From positions 843,212 to 907,211 of the forward strand of contig NZ_LILB01000001.1 of assembly GCF_001274945.1 (NCBI RefSeq): DNA of 64,000 nucleotides. Reading direction: 5' to 3'. Source of the stretch: Viridibacillus arvi. GTDB taxonomy: Bacteria > Bacillota > Bacilli > Bacillales_A > Planococcaceae. The position numbers and the translations under genes were made by a program. The notes below the pieces were generated by a model, which ran no database searches, was not told the origin of the DNA, and saw only the letters and a list, made by a program, of their open reading frames with translations. Positions 17,812 through 26,613 of the stretch are shown piece after piece; position 1 is the stretch's first letter, and every line of letters starts with the position of its first letter.

Positions 17812-19064
17812 GATATGCCACCTCTTCTAGGAAAGAGTACAAACGCTATAACTAGGAGACCTATGCCTAACATACTTAAATTGAAGACTAGATCATGAAT
17901 ATCAAGAAACGTCGCATTTTGCTGCAGTTTCAAATAAGCTTCAAGTGCTGCTCCATTCGGTGTCCATTTTCCAAGTGATGATAAAAATGACGATAGCTCA
18001 CTTACTGGAATGAAACTCCCTCCTACTAAGGCAAGAATAGATATGATTGCAGCTGAAAATATATTTGAAGCTCCCGATGAATTGTTTCTATAATTTATCG
18101 CTGACAATAATGCTGCTAAAGCTCCTACAACAACAGCCAGAAGAAATGTAATTAGTACATATAATCCGAACTGTTCAAATTGAATATCAAACATAAAATG
18201 TGAAACTGTAAACAAAATAGTCATCTGAATCATTGCTAATAGAATAGTTGATACAATGATGCTACCTAAATACGTTATTGGATGAATTCGTGCTAATAGA
18301 ATCCGATCGAAAATATTCATATCTTTTTCTAAAAAAGCCAAACTTGCTATAGTACTAGCCATATATAAGATGAACATGACACTCATACTAAACGTATAAT
18401 ATATTTTTGATGAGATACTCTTTTGGTTGTCTAATGTCTCAATATCCGATGCCACTACAATTTTAGGAATCGTTACTGCAGCATCTAAGTTACTGGAACT
18501 ACTCAACTGTGTTAGTAAAGAATATTGTTGTTGGAAATAATCTAGCATGCTTTTAGTAATTGATGAAGTAACAGGCTGGTCTTCATCTAAATAGACATTT
18601 AAAGAAGGTTTACTTCCTGATAAAAAAACGGACGATAAATACTCATCAGTGAAATTTTTTGGAACATCGATAATTACGTCATAGTTACCACTTTTTCTTG
18701 CCTTTTTAAGTTCATTCGCATTTAGTTTTTTTACTGTTACAAATTTCTTCATTTCTTCATTTCCCGTTAATTGATCGAGCAACAAAGTTACTGGAAGCAT
18801 TTGTTTTATGTTTCCCTCCAGCTTTTCATCAATTGGCATGCTTTCATTTGCCTTTTTTAGAAAGGATTCGAGCTGCGCATCTTCATCATCTTGTTGAATA
18901 ACAGCTATATCCAAATCTAACATTTCACTATTCCCATCCATTATTGGTCCGAGAGCTACACTTAAAATTGTAATTAATACAACAGGCATTAACAGAAGAA
19001 CTAGCAACTCTAAAGGGTTTCTACTCAATATTTTTAATTGTTTTACGATAAGCGCAAAAAACAT
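17808..19064 (-). CDS. ABC-2 type permease (LnrM-like)
   Basis: This 418-residue permease has the same layout: helix near residue 20 (LLVLLLMPVVLITILSVAL), a long extracellular loop and five C-terminal helices. It is the first of two paralogous permeases downstream of the ATPase, starting 11 bp after it. The two probably form a heterodimeric channel. Confidence 0.86.
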   Translation of the reverse strand: MFFALIVKQLKILSRNPLELLVLLLMPVVLITILSVALGPIMDGNSEMLDLDIAVIQQDDEDAQLESFLKKANESMPIDEKLEGNIKQMLPVTLLLDQLTGNEEMKKFVTVKKLNANELKKARKSGNYDVIIDVPKNFTDEYLSSVFLSGSKPSLNVYLDEDQPVTSSITKSMLDYFQQQYSLLTQLSSSSNLDAAVTIPKIVVASDIETLDNQKSISSKIYYTFSMSVMFILYMASTIASLAFLEKDMNIFDRILLARIHPITYLGSIIVSTILLAMIQMTILFTVSHFMFDIQFEQFGLYVLITFLLAVVVGALAALLSAINYRNNSSGASNIFSAAIISILALVGGSFIPVSELSSFLSSLGKWTPNGAALEAYLKLQQNATFLDIHDLVFNLSMLGIGLLVIAFVLFPRRGGIS

Positions 19065-19075
19065 TGGCTCTCCTC

Positions 19076-20017
19076 CTAATTTCGTAATGCTCTACCTGTT
19101 AAGTGTAAAAATACATCTTCAAGACTCGGCTCCTCTATTTGAAAGCTATTTAATGCCACATGATGTTGATCACATAATTTTAAGATCATAGGTAGAAAAT
19201 TTGTATCTTTTGCTACTGTTAAGCTAATCTCCGCATCTTTTGCTAATATATTCGATAACATCGGATTCAAAGTTAAATCCTCAACGAGTTTTTTAGAAGG
19301 TTTCTCAAGTTTAAGACGGATGGTTTTCTCAGAAGACAATATAGATTTAATCTCATCCTTTGTACCAGATGCAATAACCCTTCCCTTATCAATAATGTAA
19401 ATACGGTTACACAAAAATTCGACTTCTTCCATGTAATGACTTGTGTAAATAATTGCTGTATTAGATCGTTCATTTAGTTTTTTCACTGTTTCTAAAATGT
19501 GATTTCGTGATTGCGGATCAATCCCTACAGTTGGTTCATCCATGATTAAATATTCAGGCTCATGTAATAATGCCACACCAATATTTAAACGACGTTTCAT
19601 ACCACCTGAGTAATGTTTGACCAGTTTTTTGTTTTCATCTTGTAGGCCAATTTCTTGTAATACAATTTCAATTCTCTCTTTCAATTTATCTTTTGGCATT
19701 TTATGAATACTGCCAAAGAAATGCAGATTTTCTCTAGCCGTCAAATCACTATATAAAGCTATTTCTTGTGGTACGACCCCCAACACCTCTCGCAAAGAAC
19801 CTTGATCATTTATAACGCTTTTTTGGTTTAGTAATACATCCCCCTTTGATGGTTTGATAAGCGTTGATATCATAGCAATCGCCGTCGATTTTCCCGCACC
19901 GTTTGGACCAAGCAACCCTACAATTTCACCTGGCTCAATATATAAATTCACGTGATCTACCACATTTACTTTTTTATATGTTTTTGTTAAATCCACTACT
20001 TCTATCATAAATTCCAT
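19076..20017 (-). CDS. ABC transporter ATP-binding protein (LnrL-like)
   Basis: This 313-residue ATPase carries Walker A GLLGPNGAGKST, signature HYSGGMKRR, Walker B YLIMDEPTVGID and H-loop TSHYMEEVEFL. The C-terminal about 80 residues form the extension typical of drug-export ATPases. The start at 20017 follows AAGGAG; ATG 20008 is an alternative. It is the first gene after a promoter with three regulator half-sites and is likely activated by the two-component system upstream. Confidence 0.93.
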   Translation of the reverse strand: MEFMIEVVDLTKTYKKVNVVDHVNLYIEPGEIVGLLGPNGAGKSTAIAMISTLIKPSKGDVLLNQKSVINDQGSLREVLGVVPQEIALYSDLTARENLHFFGSIHKMPKDKLKERIEIVLQEIGLQDENKKLVKHYSGGMKRRLNIGVALLHEPEYLIMDEPTVGIDPQSRNHILETVKKLNERSNTAIIYTSHYMEEVEFLCNRIYIIDKGRVIASGTKDEIKSILSSEKTIRLKLEKPSKKLVEDLTLNPMLSNILAKDAEISLTVAKDTNFLPMILKLCDQHHVALNSFQIEEPSLEDVFLHLTGRALRN

Positions 20018-20036
20018 CCCCTCTCTCCTTAATTAC

Positions 20037-20065
20037 ACTATAAATAAAATCATACTGCTTGCCGA
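20037..20065 (-). promoter_or_regulatory. Promoter of the ABC operon
   Basis: TCGGCA (-35, weak) and TATAGT (-10) are spaced exactly 17 bp apart on minus. A poor -35 with half-sites directly upstream is typical of a promoter needing an activator. Confidence 0.65.
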
Positions 20066-20074
20066 CTAGCTAAC

Positions 20075-20103
20075 GTCATAAATCGATATGACCTCAGTCA
20101 TAT
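20075..20103 (-). promoter_or_regulatory. Response-regulator operator: three alternating GTCATA half-sites
   Basis: GTCATA at 20075-20080 and 20097-20102 flank an inverted TATGAC at 20087-20092, giving a 6-6-6 and a 7-4-7 inverted repeat that share an arm. They lie 10-38 bp upstream of the -35. The likely binder is the NarL-type regulator encoded just upstream. Confidence 0.55.
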
Positions 20104-20129
20104 AAAAAAGCGACGATATTATCGCCGCT
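20104..20129 (-). terminator. Terminator between the two-component genes and the ABC genes
   Basis: AGCGGCGAT/ATCGTCGCT stem with TTTTTT on minus. It separates constitutive regulator transcription from the regulated ABC operon. Confidence 0.85.
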
Positions 20130-20140
20130 TCTTTCATTAA

Positions 20141-20773
20141 TCATACGAGATCATTTTTGATAGCATAAATGGCTAACTGTGTACGATCCCTTAAATCAAG
20201 TTCCTGTAGAATATGTGTCATATAATTTTTAACCGTACCAATTGATAAAAACAATTCTTCTGATATTTCTTTATTAGTCTTGCCCTCACCTACAAGCCTC
20301 ACTACATCAAGCTCTCGTTCGGTTAATGTATGAACTGGTTGTGATGACGTCGATTTTTTTAATAACTTAGGCATTAACTTTGCTGCAACTTCCTCATGTA
20401 ATACGAGCCCTCCTTCAAGGACACTCTGGATAGCACTAATTAATTTTTGTGGTTCTGCAGATTTCAACAAAAATCCATTTGCCCCGTCTTTTAGTGTTTC
20501 GAACGCATACTCTTCGTCATCAAAAGTCGTCAACACTAAAACCTTAATTTGTGGGAATCGATTACGGATCCTTTTAGTTGCTTCTATCCCATTCATTTTT
20601 GGCATTCTGACATCCATTAATACGAGATCAATATGATGATTTTCAAGTGCAGCCAGTGCTTCAACTCCATTACTTGCCTCCGCAACGATTTCAAAATCTG
20701 GCTCTTGCTCTACAATCATCTTCAGCCCATTACGTACAATAGCCTGATCTTCAACAATCAAAATATGTACCAT
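20141..20773 (-). CDS. NarL/FixJ-family response regulator (LnrK-like)
   Basis: This 210-residue regulator has a receiver domain with phosphoacceptor Asp (DLVLMDVRMPKMNG) and a C-terminal LuxR-type helix-turn-helix (LTERELDVVRLVGEGKTNKE, then LFLSIGTVKNYMTHIL). It is encoded 3 bp after its histidine kinase. It probably binds the half-sites upstream of the ABC operon and turns on export. Confidence 0.93.
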   Translation of the reverse strand: MVHILIVEDQAIVRNGLKMIVEQEPDFEIVAEASNGVEALAALENHHIDLVLMDVRMPKMNGIEATKRIRNRFPQIKVLVLTTFDDEEYAFETLKDGANGFLLKSAEPQKLISAIQSVLEGGLVLHEEVAAKLMPKLLKKSTSSQPVHTLTERELDVVRLVGEGKTNKEISEELFLSIGTVKNYMTHILQELDLRDRTQLAIYAIKNDLV

Positions 20774-20776
20774 TCT

Positions 20777-21868
20777 CTATTCCCTCTCTTTTATTGGAAA
20801 TGTGCCTTCAACGATAAAATGATCTTCGGTCCGATTGACACGAAGTTCTCCTCCGATTTCTTCTACTCTACCCATCATATTCGTGAGTCCGAAACCGAAT
20901 TCAAAAGCCTTTAGTTTCAACACTTTATTTTTCACTATAAAATGAACCTGTTGTAATGAATTTTGTCTTAAAATTACTTCTACTTCTTTTGAATCACTAT
21001 ATTTCATCGCATTCGTCAAGCTTTCCTGGAGTACGCGATAGAGAACAATACTTTGTTTATTAGAAATCGGTAAAGATAACACACCTTTTTCAAACGTAAA
21101 GCGAATTTGTAAGTGACTTTCCATTTCAAGCTTTCGTATTAAATGAATAACAGATTGAATACCGCTTACTTCAGTCGTTTTCAGCTGTCGCACTGCATTT
21201 CTCGTTTCATCTAAACTATCTCTAGCCAATTCTTTTATGTCATTGATGCCTTTCAAATTATTCTCAATGGATAGAACCTCTAATTGCATTAACAAAGCTG
21301 TTAACTTATGTCCCACTGAATCATGGATATCTCTCGCCATTTTAGTGCGTTCTTCTGCTCGAGCTAATTGTTCTTGCTCTACAAAAGAGCGCTTTAACGT
21401 TCGATATTCCCCAAGCAATCCTGTATAAAGATCACCTTTTTCTTTCACACCCCAAAAAAATCGACTTACAAAGTAAGAACTTATACAAATCGAAATAAAT
21501 AACACTAAACTTAAAAAAGGAATGAATTTTAATAAAGTAATTGCTGTACAAACGAAAACAAGTGAACTTATGTATATTGCGTGTTCACGATGTTTTAGTT
21601 GAAATGCGCCCTCCATTATAAAAAAAGCATGCAGAGGCAATATATAAACAACATCAATTGAAAGTGCCACTCCTATCGGAATTAACAACACCATGGTGAG
21701 ATAATTAATGATAGGTATTTTACTAAGTGGAATTGTAAAATATAAGCACAAGGTAGCTGTAGCTATAATGAATGCATTTGTGACGGACCCACCATTCAAG
21801 ATGATATGTATTAAAAATAAGCCAATCGTAAAGAGTAATGCAATATAACGAATTATCAATACATGCAC
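20777..21868 (-). CDS. Sensor histidine kinase, HisKA_3 type (LnrJ-like)
   Basis: This 363-residue membrane kinase has about five or six N-terminal helices with almost no extracellular domain, then HisKA_3 (phosphoacceptor His in MARDIHDSVGHKLTALLMQL) and a HATPase domain ending in GFGLTNMMGRVEEIGGEL. Such intramembrane sensors detect membrane-active antibiotics. It is the first gene of the five-gene locus. Confidence 0.9.
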   Translation of the reverse strand: MHVLIIRYIALLFTIGLFLIHIILNGGSVTNAFIIATATLCLYFTIPLSKIPIINYLTMVLLIPIGVALSIDVVYILPLHAFFIMEGAFQLKHREHAIYISSLVFVCTAITLLKFIPFLSLVLFISICISSYFVSRFFWGVKEKGDLYTGLLGEYRTLKRSFVEQEQLARAEERTKMARDIHDSVGHKLTALLMQLEVLSIENNLKGINDIKELARDSLDETRNAVRQLKTTEVSGIQSVIHLIRKLEMESHLQIRFTFEKGVLSLPISNKQSIVLYRVLQESLTNAMKYSDSKEVEVILRQNSLQQVHFIVKNKVLKLKAFEFGFGLTNMMGRVEEIGGELRVNRTEDHFIVEGTFPIKERE

Positions 21869-22035
21869 TGTTACACCTCACTTTTATTATTAGTATTTCA
21901 CTCTATTAATTACCTCTATAGTTAAGTCTTGAGTGTAGCAATAAAGAAAGAAGTATTTTCCGTTCCAAACTTGTTAGTCTGTTACTTGTAATAATAACAA
22001 AATATAGTAGCAATAAAAATATCTATTCATTGCCT

Positions 22036-22917
22036 ATGTCTAAAATCAGTTTTTATCGTTTGGTTATGCTAATATATCATCTAAGAGAAGGTGATTTTAT
22101 TTCAGAACTATTTACTGAGAAATTAATATTCATTGCACTGTTTATCCTGATTATCCATTGTATCGAAACACTTGCATACGCTGTTCGATTATCGGGTGCA
22201 AGAGTTAAACTACTTGCTTCTGCTTTATCCTTATTTAACTTGATGGTCATGGTTTCGAGGCTTGCTAATATGATGCAGCAACCTTTTACTGGAAGTCTAA
22301 TTGATAAAGCACCAAAAGAAAACACACTAGAATTTGTCGAAAGTCAATTTAGGATCATTATTGCCTCTTCAACAATAGGGACTATCATCGGGATTCTATT
22401 GCTCCCAACTTTTATCGCCATTTTTTCTAGAGCAATTATTCATTTAGCCGAAGAAAGAGGCTCCATTCCGTCGCTAATTAAAAAAGGATTCACATTTGCA
22501 TACATAAAGCGCGGACTAAAGCATATCCACTTACCGAAACTTTCTTATGTAAAGGATATAAAATTAAAAGATATCCCAGTAAAATTATTTATCATCAATA
22601 TGGTGATTACTGCAATCTACACAATTGGCGTATTATCTGCTCTGTACGCCGGTTTGATCGCTCCAGAAAGAAAAGCAACAGCAATTATGGCCTCAGGTCT
22701 TATAAACGGGGTTGCGACTATATTGCTTATCATCTTTATTGACCCAAAAATATCAATTCTTGCCGATGATGTCATAAATCAAAGAGGCAGTTATTCAAAT
22801 CTTAAAGGTATGTCAATCATGATGATGACTTCCCGATTATTCGGGACATTGTTAGCACAAATCTTTTTCATTCCAGGAGCTCATTATGTAGCTTGGTTTA
22901 CGAAATTTATTGTTTAA
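22036..22917 (+). CDS. amj: Alternate lipid II flippase Amj
   Basis: This membrane protein of the YdaH/Amj family flips lipid II across the membrane as a backup for MurJ. Visible hallmarks are IIHCIETLAYAVRLSGARVK near the N-terminus and several hydrophobic helices. Coordinates begin at the first ATG, but no ribosome binding site precedes it. The only good one, AGAAGGTGAT at 22086-22095, stands before an in-frame ATT at 22099. Starting there gives about 272 residues, close to the 269 of B. subtilis Amj, so a rare ATT start is possible. Confidence 0.85.
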   Translation: MSKISFYRLVMLIYHLREGDFISELFTEKLIFIALFILIIHCIETLAYAVRLSGARVKLLASALSLFNLMVMVSRLANMMQQPFTGSLIDKAPKENTLEFVESQFRIIIASSTIGTIIGILLLPTFIAIFSRAIIHLAEERGSIPSLIKKGFTFAYIKRGLKHIHLPKLSYVKDIKLKDIPVKLFIINMVITAIYTIGVLSALYAGLIAPERKATAIMASGLINGVATILLIIFIDPKISILADDVINQRGSYSNLKGMSIMMMTSRLFGTLLAQIFFIPGAHYVAWFTKFIV

Positions 22918-23004
22918 ACTTGTAATGACTTGTTTTATACTACGAAGTTTTATCGGACTTGGAAATTATCCTTAGGGGGCGTTTATTAATCAATCGCCAC
23001 TAGA

Positions 23005-23050
23005 AACAATAAGCGTATTCAATGTACAACTCGAATATGCTTATTGTTTT
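23005..23050 (+). terminator. Terminator of amj
   Basis: AACAATAAGCGTATTC pairs with GAATATGCTTATTGTT, followed by TT. Confidence 0.75.
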
Positions 23051-23141
23051 AAGGAATTTCAATAATAGCCTTAAACATAGCCAATAAATTTGCAGTGTCT
23101 TACTGGAGTAAAAATCAAGTAAAGTAAGCTAATCAAACTTA

Positions 23142-23585
23142 TTAAGCTTTTATCGGTACACATATTTCGCAATAATGGTTGTTTACCATCTCCTCGGTGT
23201 ATCTTTCCAAAATGGGTTTGTTATCAATTTGATATCCATTCATTTGTAAATCAATAAAAATGTTAGCATATGCTTCTCGAATGTCTTCGGCTGTATGTTT
23301 TACTTCGTAAGCAAGGTACTTTCCACCAGCAAGTTTACCTTCGCAAATTGAATCCTCGATTCGATAATCCTCTGAAATCACAATACAAGCATCAAATCTA
23401 CAGTCATCAGGAAGTGTTGTCTCAGGGTTATCTTGTTGAATTGCAAGAATAATTGACGAAAGATTTTTCTCTCTTGCCCACTTTTTTAACTTCTCCATTA
23501 CTTCAATATTTGCAGAACCATACGGACCAACACGTCTCACATAAGCTAATCGATAGTTAGGGAGTGTTTCAACTTTAAAATTCAT
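23142..23585 (-). CDS. GyrI-like / AraC effector-binding domain protein
   Basis: This stand-alone GyrI-like domain of 147 residues (YRLAYVRRVGPYGSANIEVM, then YLAYEVKHTAEDIREAYANI) is of the SbmC/GyrI and BmrR-effector fold, which binds small hydrophobic compounds or gyrase. The start is ATG 23585 after AAAGGA; the longer open frame upstream lacks support. There is no DNA-binding domain, so it may be a drug-binding or hydrolysing protein rather than a regulator. Confidence 0.85.
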   Translation of the reverse strand: MNFKVETLPNYRLAYVRRVGPYGSANIEVMEKLKKWAREKNLSSIILAIQQDNPETTLPDDCRFDACIVISEDYRIEDSICEGKLAGGKYLAYEVKHTAEDIREAYANIFIDLQMNGYQIDNKPILERYTEEMVNNHYCEICVPIKA

Positions 23586-23830
23586 AGTTACTATCTTCCT
23601 TTCTTCATTTAGATTATCTTTGGTACATTTCGAATGTAACATGCTTAAAAAATATATACACTTCATTTGTTTAAAAGTAACAATTTTCCTTATTTACGGA
23701 TTTTCAAAACAAAAAACAGAGCTGTTTCTACAGATTTTGCAGATTAACTCTGCCTTTAGGTTTTAACAGCAACATTCTTTTAGAAAACAGCCATTACCGT
23801 ATTCACTTGTACAATACCAAACCAACTCAA

Positions 23831-23880
23831 AAAAATCAGACCTTTTATCTTCAAATTTGAAGATAAAAGGTCTGATTTTT
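23831..23880. terminator. 50-bp perfect palindrome, bidirectional terminator
   Basis: Both 25-base arms are fully complementary with no spacer, ending in five T on each strand (six or seven with flanking bases). It ends the hydrolase gene on minus. The rest of the gap 23586-23943 holds nothing else I can see. Confidence 0.85.
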
Positions 23881-23943
23881 TCTAATTCTATTTATTTTAC
23901 CACTAAGTTTTTGGCTTTTAAAGATTTCCTTACAATGTCTCTA

Positions 23944-24768
23944 TTAAGCCAAAAACGTACTAATATACTCTATCGCTTTTTTATCCTGTACATGGGCATA
24001 ATGATCACCCTTTAACATCTGAATTTTTACTTGATTTGATTTTATTCCTTCCACTTCCTTCTTTACTTTTCGTTGCGCAGCTGCTGGACTATTTTCTCGA
24101 TTTCCGTAAAGAAGCAAACAAGGCATTTGAATTGTGTTTAAGATTTTAGGTGGATTGCTCCTATAAGCCGCTAACAACAAACTAATACCAGATAAATTAC
24201 TTGATCGTTGGTTTTCAATGGCATCTCTAATAAAAGGACTATCTTCAAATTTAAACTTTTCAATAACTTTCTTAATTTCTTCCTCTGTTTTTGGCTTTGA
24301 TACTTGCTCATCGTCTAATTCTTTCCCTAGTAAACCTTGTCCAAATAATTTATGGCAAATACTTATGATAGGTAAGAAGTAGCCAGTTTTACCGAACATT
24401 TTAACAGGGAAACGATTAACCCTATCATATCCGATATCTAAAAGAATCAGTTTATCTACTTTCTTTGGATAATAGAATGCATATGCTAAACCAATAATCC
24501 CACCTAATGAGTGGCCGATGATAGAAACTTTATCCAATTGATTCTTTTCGATGTAACCATGAAGCCAGTCAGCCATATTCCTTTCTGTCACTACACCTTC
24601 AATCCCAGAGCTCTTCCCTATACCAGGTAGATCAATCATATGTGTAGTTAACTCCTTTTGTAATGCATCCGCTATAGGCATCCCCATACTTCCAGACCAT
24701 CCGGTACCAGGGAGAAAAATAGCAACCTTATTACCTTTTCCACTTACGGTTGAATAATATTGTAGCAT
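23944..24768 (-). CDS. Alpha/beta-fold hydrolase
   Basis: This 274-residue serine hydrolase has an oxyanion segment FLPGTGWSGSMG, nucleophile elbow GHSLGG (Ser of the triad) and a C-terminal His in GDHYAHVQDKKA. A helical lid of about 60 residues sits in the middle. It lies 64 bp after the VOC gene on the same strand. The substrate (ester, lactone or epoxide) is unknown. Confidence 0.88.
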   Translation of the reverse strand: MLQYYSTVSGKGNKVAIFLPGTGWSGSMGMPIADALQKELTTHMIDLPGIGKSSGIEGVVTERNMADWLHGYIEKNQLDKVSIIGHSLGGIIGLAYAFYYPKKVDKLILLDIGYDRVNRFPVKMFGKTGYFLPIISICHKLFGQGLLGKELDDEQVSKPKTEEEIKKVIEKFKFEDSPFIRDAIENQRSSNLSGISLLLAAYRSNPPKILNTIQMPCLLLYGNRENSPAAAQRKVKKEVEGIKSNQVKIQMLKGDHYAHVQDKKAIEYISTFLA

Positions 24769-24832
24769 TGTGTCCCCTACCTCTATTTATGTCAGATTTT
24801 CACTAACTACGCTTGATGAATAAGCGCTTTTC

Positions 24833-25255
24833 CTATTTACTAATCAAATTTTGGACTTCTTTAAAATTTGGACTCAATTCACTCCACACATCAAATTTAT
24901 TTCCATCTAAATCAGCGAAAACGAAGTTTCTTCCAACATGACCTCTATTTTCAATATTCCCAACATGCATTTCTCTTCCCTTAAAGAAATTATGTAATTC
25001 CTCTAATGCATCGAGCCCATCCACCTCAAATGTCATCGAAAAACGTTCATTACCGTTACTATCGGTGAAATTCGAATTTTGATTTTCTGCAGCCTTCACT
25101 AAGAAAAAGCTTTGATCTGCTAGATTAAGAATCACCTTCTCTTCATCTTGATAGCTCAGTACAGCACCTAAATTATTTACATACCACTTTGCAGAAATGT
25201 CTACATTAGCTACTGGAATATAAGTAGTTCCAACCCGCAATAATTTATTGTTCAT
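24833..25255 (-). CDS. VOC-family (glyoxalase/bleomycin-resistance fold) protein
   Basis: This 140-residue protein has two beta-alpha-beta-beta-beta modules (VANVDISAKWYVNNLGAVLS in the first, NFVFADLDGNKFDVWSE in the second). Members are metal-dependent lyases, dioxygenases or binding proteins. The role here is not determined. The neighbouring nitroreductase and hydrolase suggest detoxification. Confidence 0.85.
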   Translation of the reverse strand: MNNKLLRVGTTYIPVANVDISAKWYVNNLGAVLSYQDEEKVILNLADQSFFLVKAAENQNSNFTDSNGNERFSMTFEVDGLDALEELHNFFKGREMHVGNIENRGHVGRNFVFADLDGNKFDVWSELSPNFKEVQNLISK

Positions 25256-25341
25256 TATCCAAACTCCCTTCCATTTGTACTCTATATAATTCTATTAATA
25301 AAGACATTTTCCTCTTTTGTCCAATTTTTATAAAAATCCAC

Positions 25342-25374
25342 AAAAAAACAGCAGAAACAAATTAGTTTCTGCTG
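25342..25374 (-). terminator. Terminator of the nitroreductase gene
   Basis: CAGCAGAAAC/GTTTCTGCTG stem followed by TTTTTTT on minus. Confidence 0.9.
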
Positions 25375-25396
25375 AATCTTTAACTTGCAATGTTAT

Positions 25397-26026
25397 TTAG
25401 ATAAAACGAGCAATATCTTCTAATGGTAAACGAGATGAACCGAATGCTGGTGCTGCTGCTTTACCGATAGCGATTAATACGATTGGGAATTCATTTTCAG
25501 GTAATTCAAATCGCTCTGCAAATTTCACTTTATCAAATCCGCCCATTGTTACTGTATCGAAACCTTTTTCTTTTGCGATCAGCATCAATTGCATTGAAAT
25601 TAGACCTGCATCAAAAGATGCGATACCTTGTCTTACTTCTAATGGTGCTGCTGGGTACATACGCATTGTATTGTTGACTGTGATGTTCTTTTGTTCTTCA
25701 CCCATATGGCCTTCTTCTACATTTTGTGTGTAGATTTTTTCTACGTTTTTGTACATTTCAGCATCACCTAAAACGGCAATAACTGCTGAAGATGTTTCAA
25801 TTTGTTCTTGGTTGTTACCAATTGCGCGAAGTTCTTTTTTCGTCTCTTCATCTTGAATAACAAGGAATCTCCATGGTTGTAGGTTACTTGAAGATGGTGC
25901 ACTAGTTGCTTCTTTGATGATCTCTTCAAGTTGTGCTTGAGTCATTTTAAAAGTAGGATCGTATTTACGAACTGATTTTCTGTCTTCCATGATTGTATAT
26001 AAGTTTTTTTCTGTTGTAGTTGTCAT
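25397..26026 (-). CDS. Nitroreductase-family flavoprotein (YodC-like)
   Basis: This is a 209-residue FMN-dependent NAD(P)H oxidoreductase. The flavin-binding N-terminus is RKSVRKYDPTFKMT, then TSAPSSSNLQPWRFLVIQD. It reduces nitro compounds or quinones. It is divergent from an HxlR regulator with twin palindromes between them, the same arrangement as yodC-yodB of B. subtilis, so it is probably induced by quinones or other electrophiles. Confidence 0.92.
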   Translation of the reverse strand: MTTTTEKNLYTIMEDRKSVRKYDPTFKMTQAQLEEIIKEATSAPSSSNLQPWRFLVIQDEETKKELRAIGNNQEQIETSSAVIAVLGDAEMYKNVEKIYTQNVEEGHMGEEQKNITVNNTMRMYPAAPLEVRQGIASFDAGLISMQLMLIAKEKGFDTVTMGGFDKVKFAERFELPENEFPIVLIAIGKAAAPAFGSSRLPLEDIARFI

Positions 26027-26042
26027 TATATTTCCTCCTAAA

Positions 26043-26085
26043 CTTACTTAATGTAAGTTGATAAATAAATCTTACCATTAGTAAG
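26043..26085. promoter_or_regulatory. Twin HxlR operators CTTAC-N5-GTAAG
   Basis: Two copies of the 5-5-5 palindrome (26043-26057 and 26071-26085), 28 bp centre to centre, lie between the nitroreductase and HxlR genes. TTAC-N-GTAA type boxes are known for YodB/CatR regulators. Confidence 0.65.
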
Positions 26086-26156
26086 TTTATACGTCAATAA
26101 AAAAGTTTTATATGTTACAATAGAGGAAAATGCATTCACATGCGGGAGGTTGTATT

Positions 26157-26501
26157 ATGACTCAACCGAATTGTACACATAAATGTAGTAGCTACCATCA
26201 AGCAATCGAATTTATCGGAAAGCGCTGGATGGGAATGATTATTTATTCTCTGTTATCAGGTCCTAAACGTTATCATGAAATTCACACTTTAATTCCTGGA
26301 ATTTCTGACCGCTTACTAACAGAACGCTTAAATGAATTAGTAGATGCTGGCTTAATCAATAAAAAGCTAATTGACTCTTCCATTAAAAAAGTAGAATATG
26401 AGTTAACACCAAACGGTTTGGCATTTAATGACGTCATTTTATCTATTCAGAAATGGATTGATCTATGTGATTTTGAAAAGCAAACGAATGAATCAAAATA
26501 G
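26157..26501 (+). CDS. HxlR-family redox-sensing repressor (YodB/CatR-like)
   Basis: This 114-residue winged-helix repressor carries the family signature IEFIGKRWMGMIIYSLLSGP, then HEIHTLIPGISDRLLTERLN. Cys6 (MTQPNCTHKC) lies where the redox-active Cys6 of B. subtilis YodB sits, and further Cys residues are present at 10 and near the C-terminus. I start at ATG 26157, behind GGGAGG. It likely represses the divergent nitroreductase and itself until its cysteine is modified. Confidence 0.9.
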   Translation: MTQPNCTHKCSSYHQAIEFIGKRWMGMIIYSLLSGPKRYHEIHTLIPGISDRLLTERLNELVDAGLINKKLIDSSIKKVEYELTPNGLAFNDVILSIQKWIDLCDFEKQTNESK

Positions 26502-26531
26502 TTATAGCATTTCTTATTATCAAAAAGTACG

Positions 26532-26578
26532 AAAAAAGCCATTCATCTAAGTTAAGACTAGATGGATGGCTTTTGTTT
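26532..26578. terminator. Bidirectional terminator; member of a dispersed repeat
   Basis: AAAAGCCAT-CATCTA pairs with TAGATG-ATGGCTTTT between the convergent HxlR and MFS genes. About 33 bases are repeated at 39812-39850. Confidence 0.85.
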
Positions 26579-26613
26579 ATTACAACTAAGAGTTGCATTT
26601 GTTTTAGTTCGAT

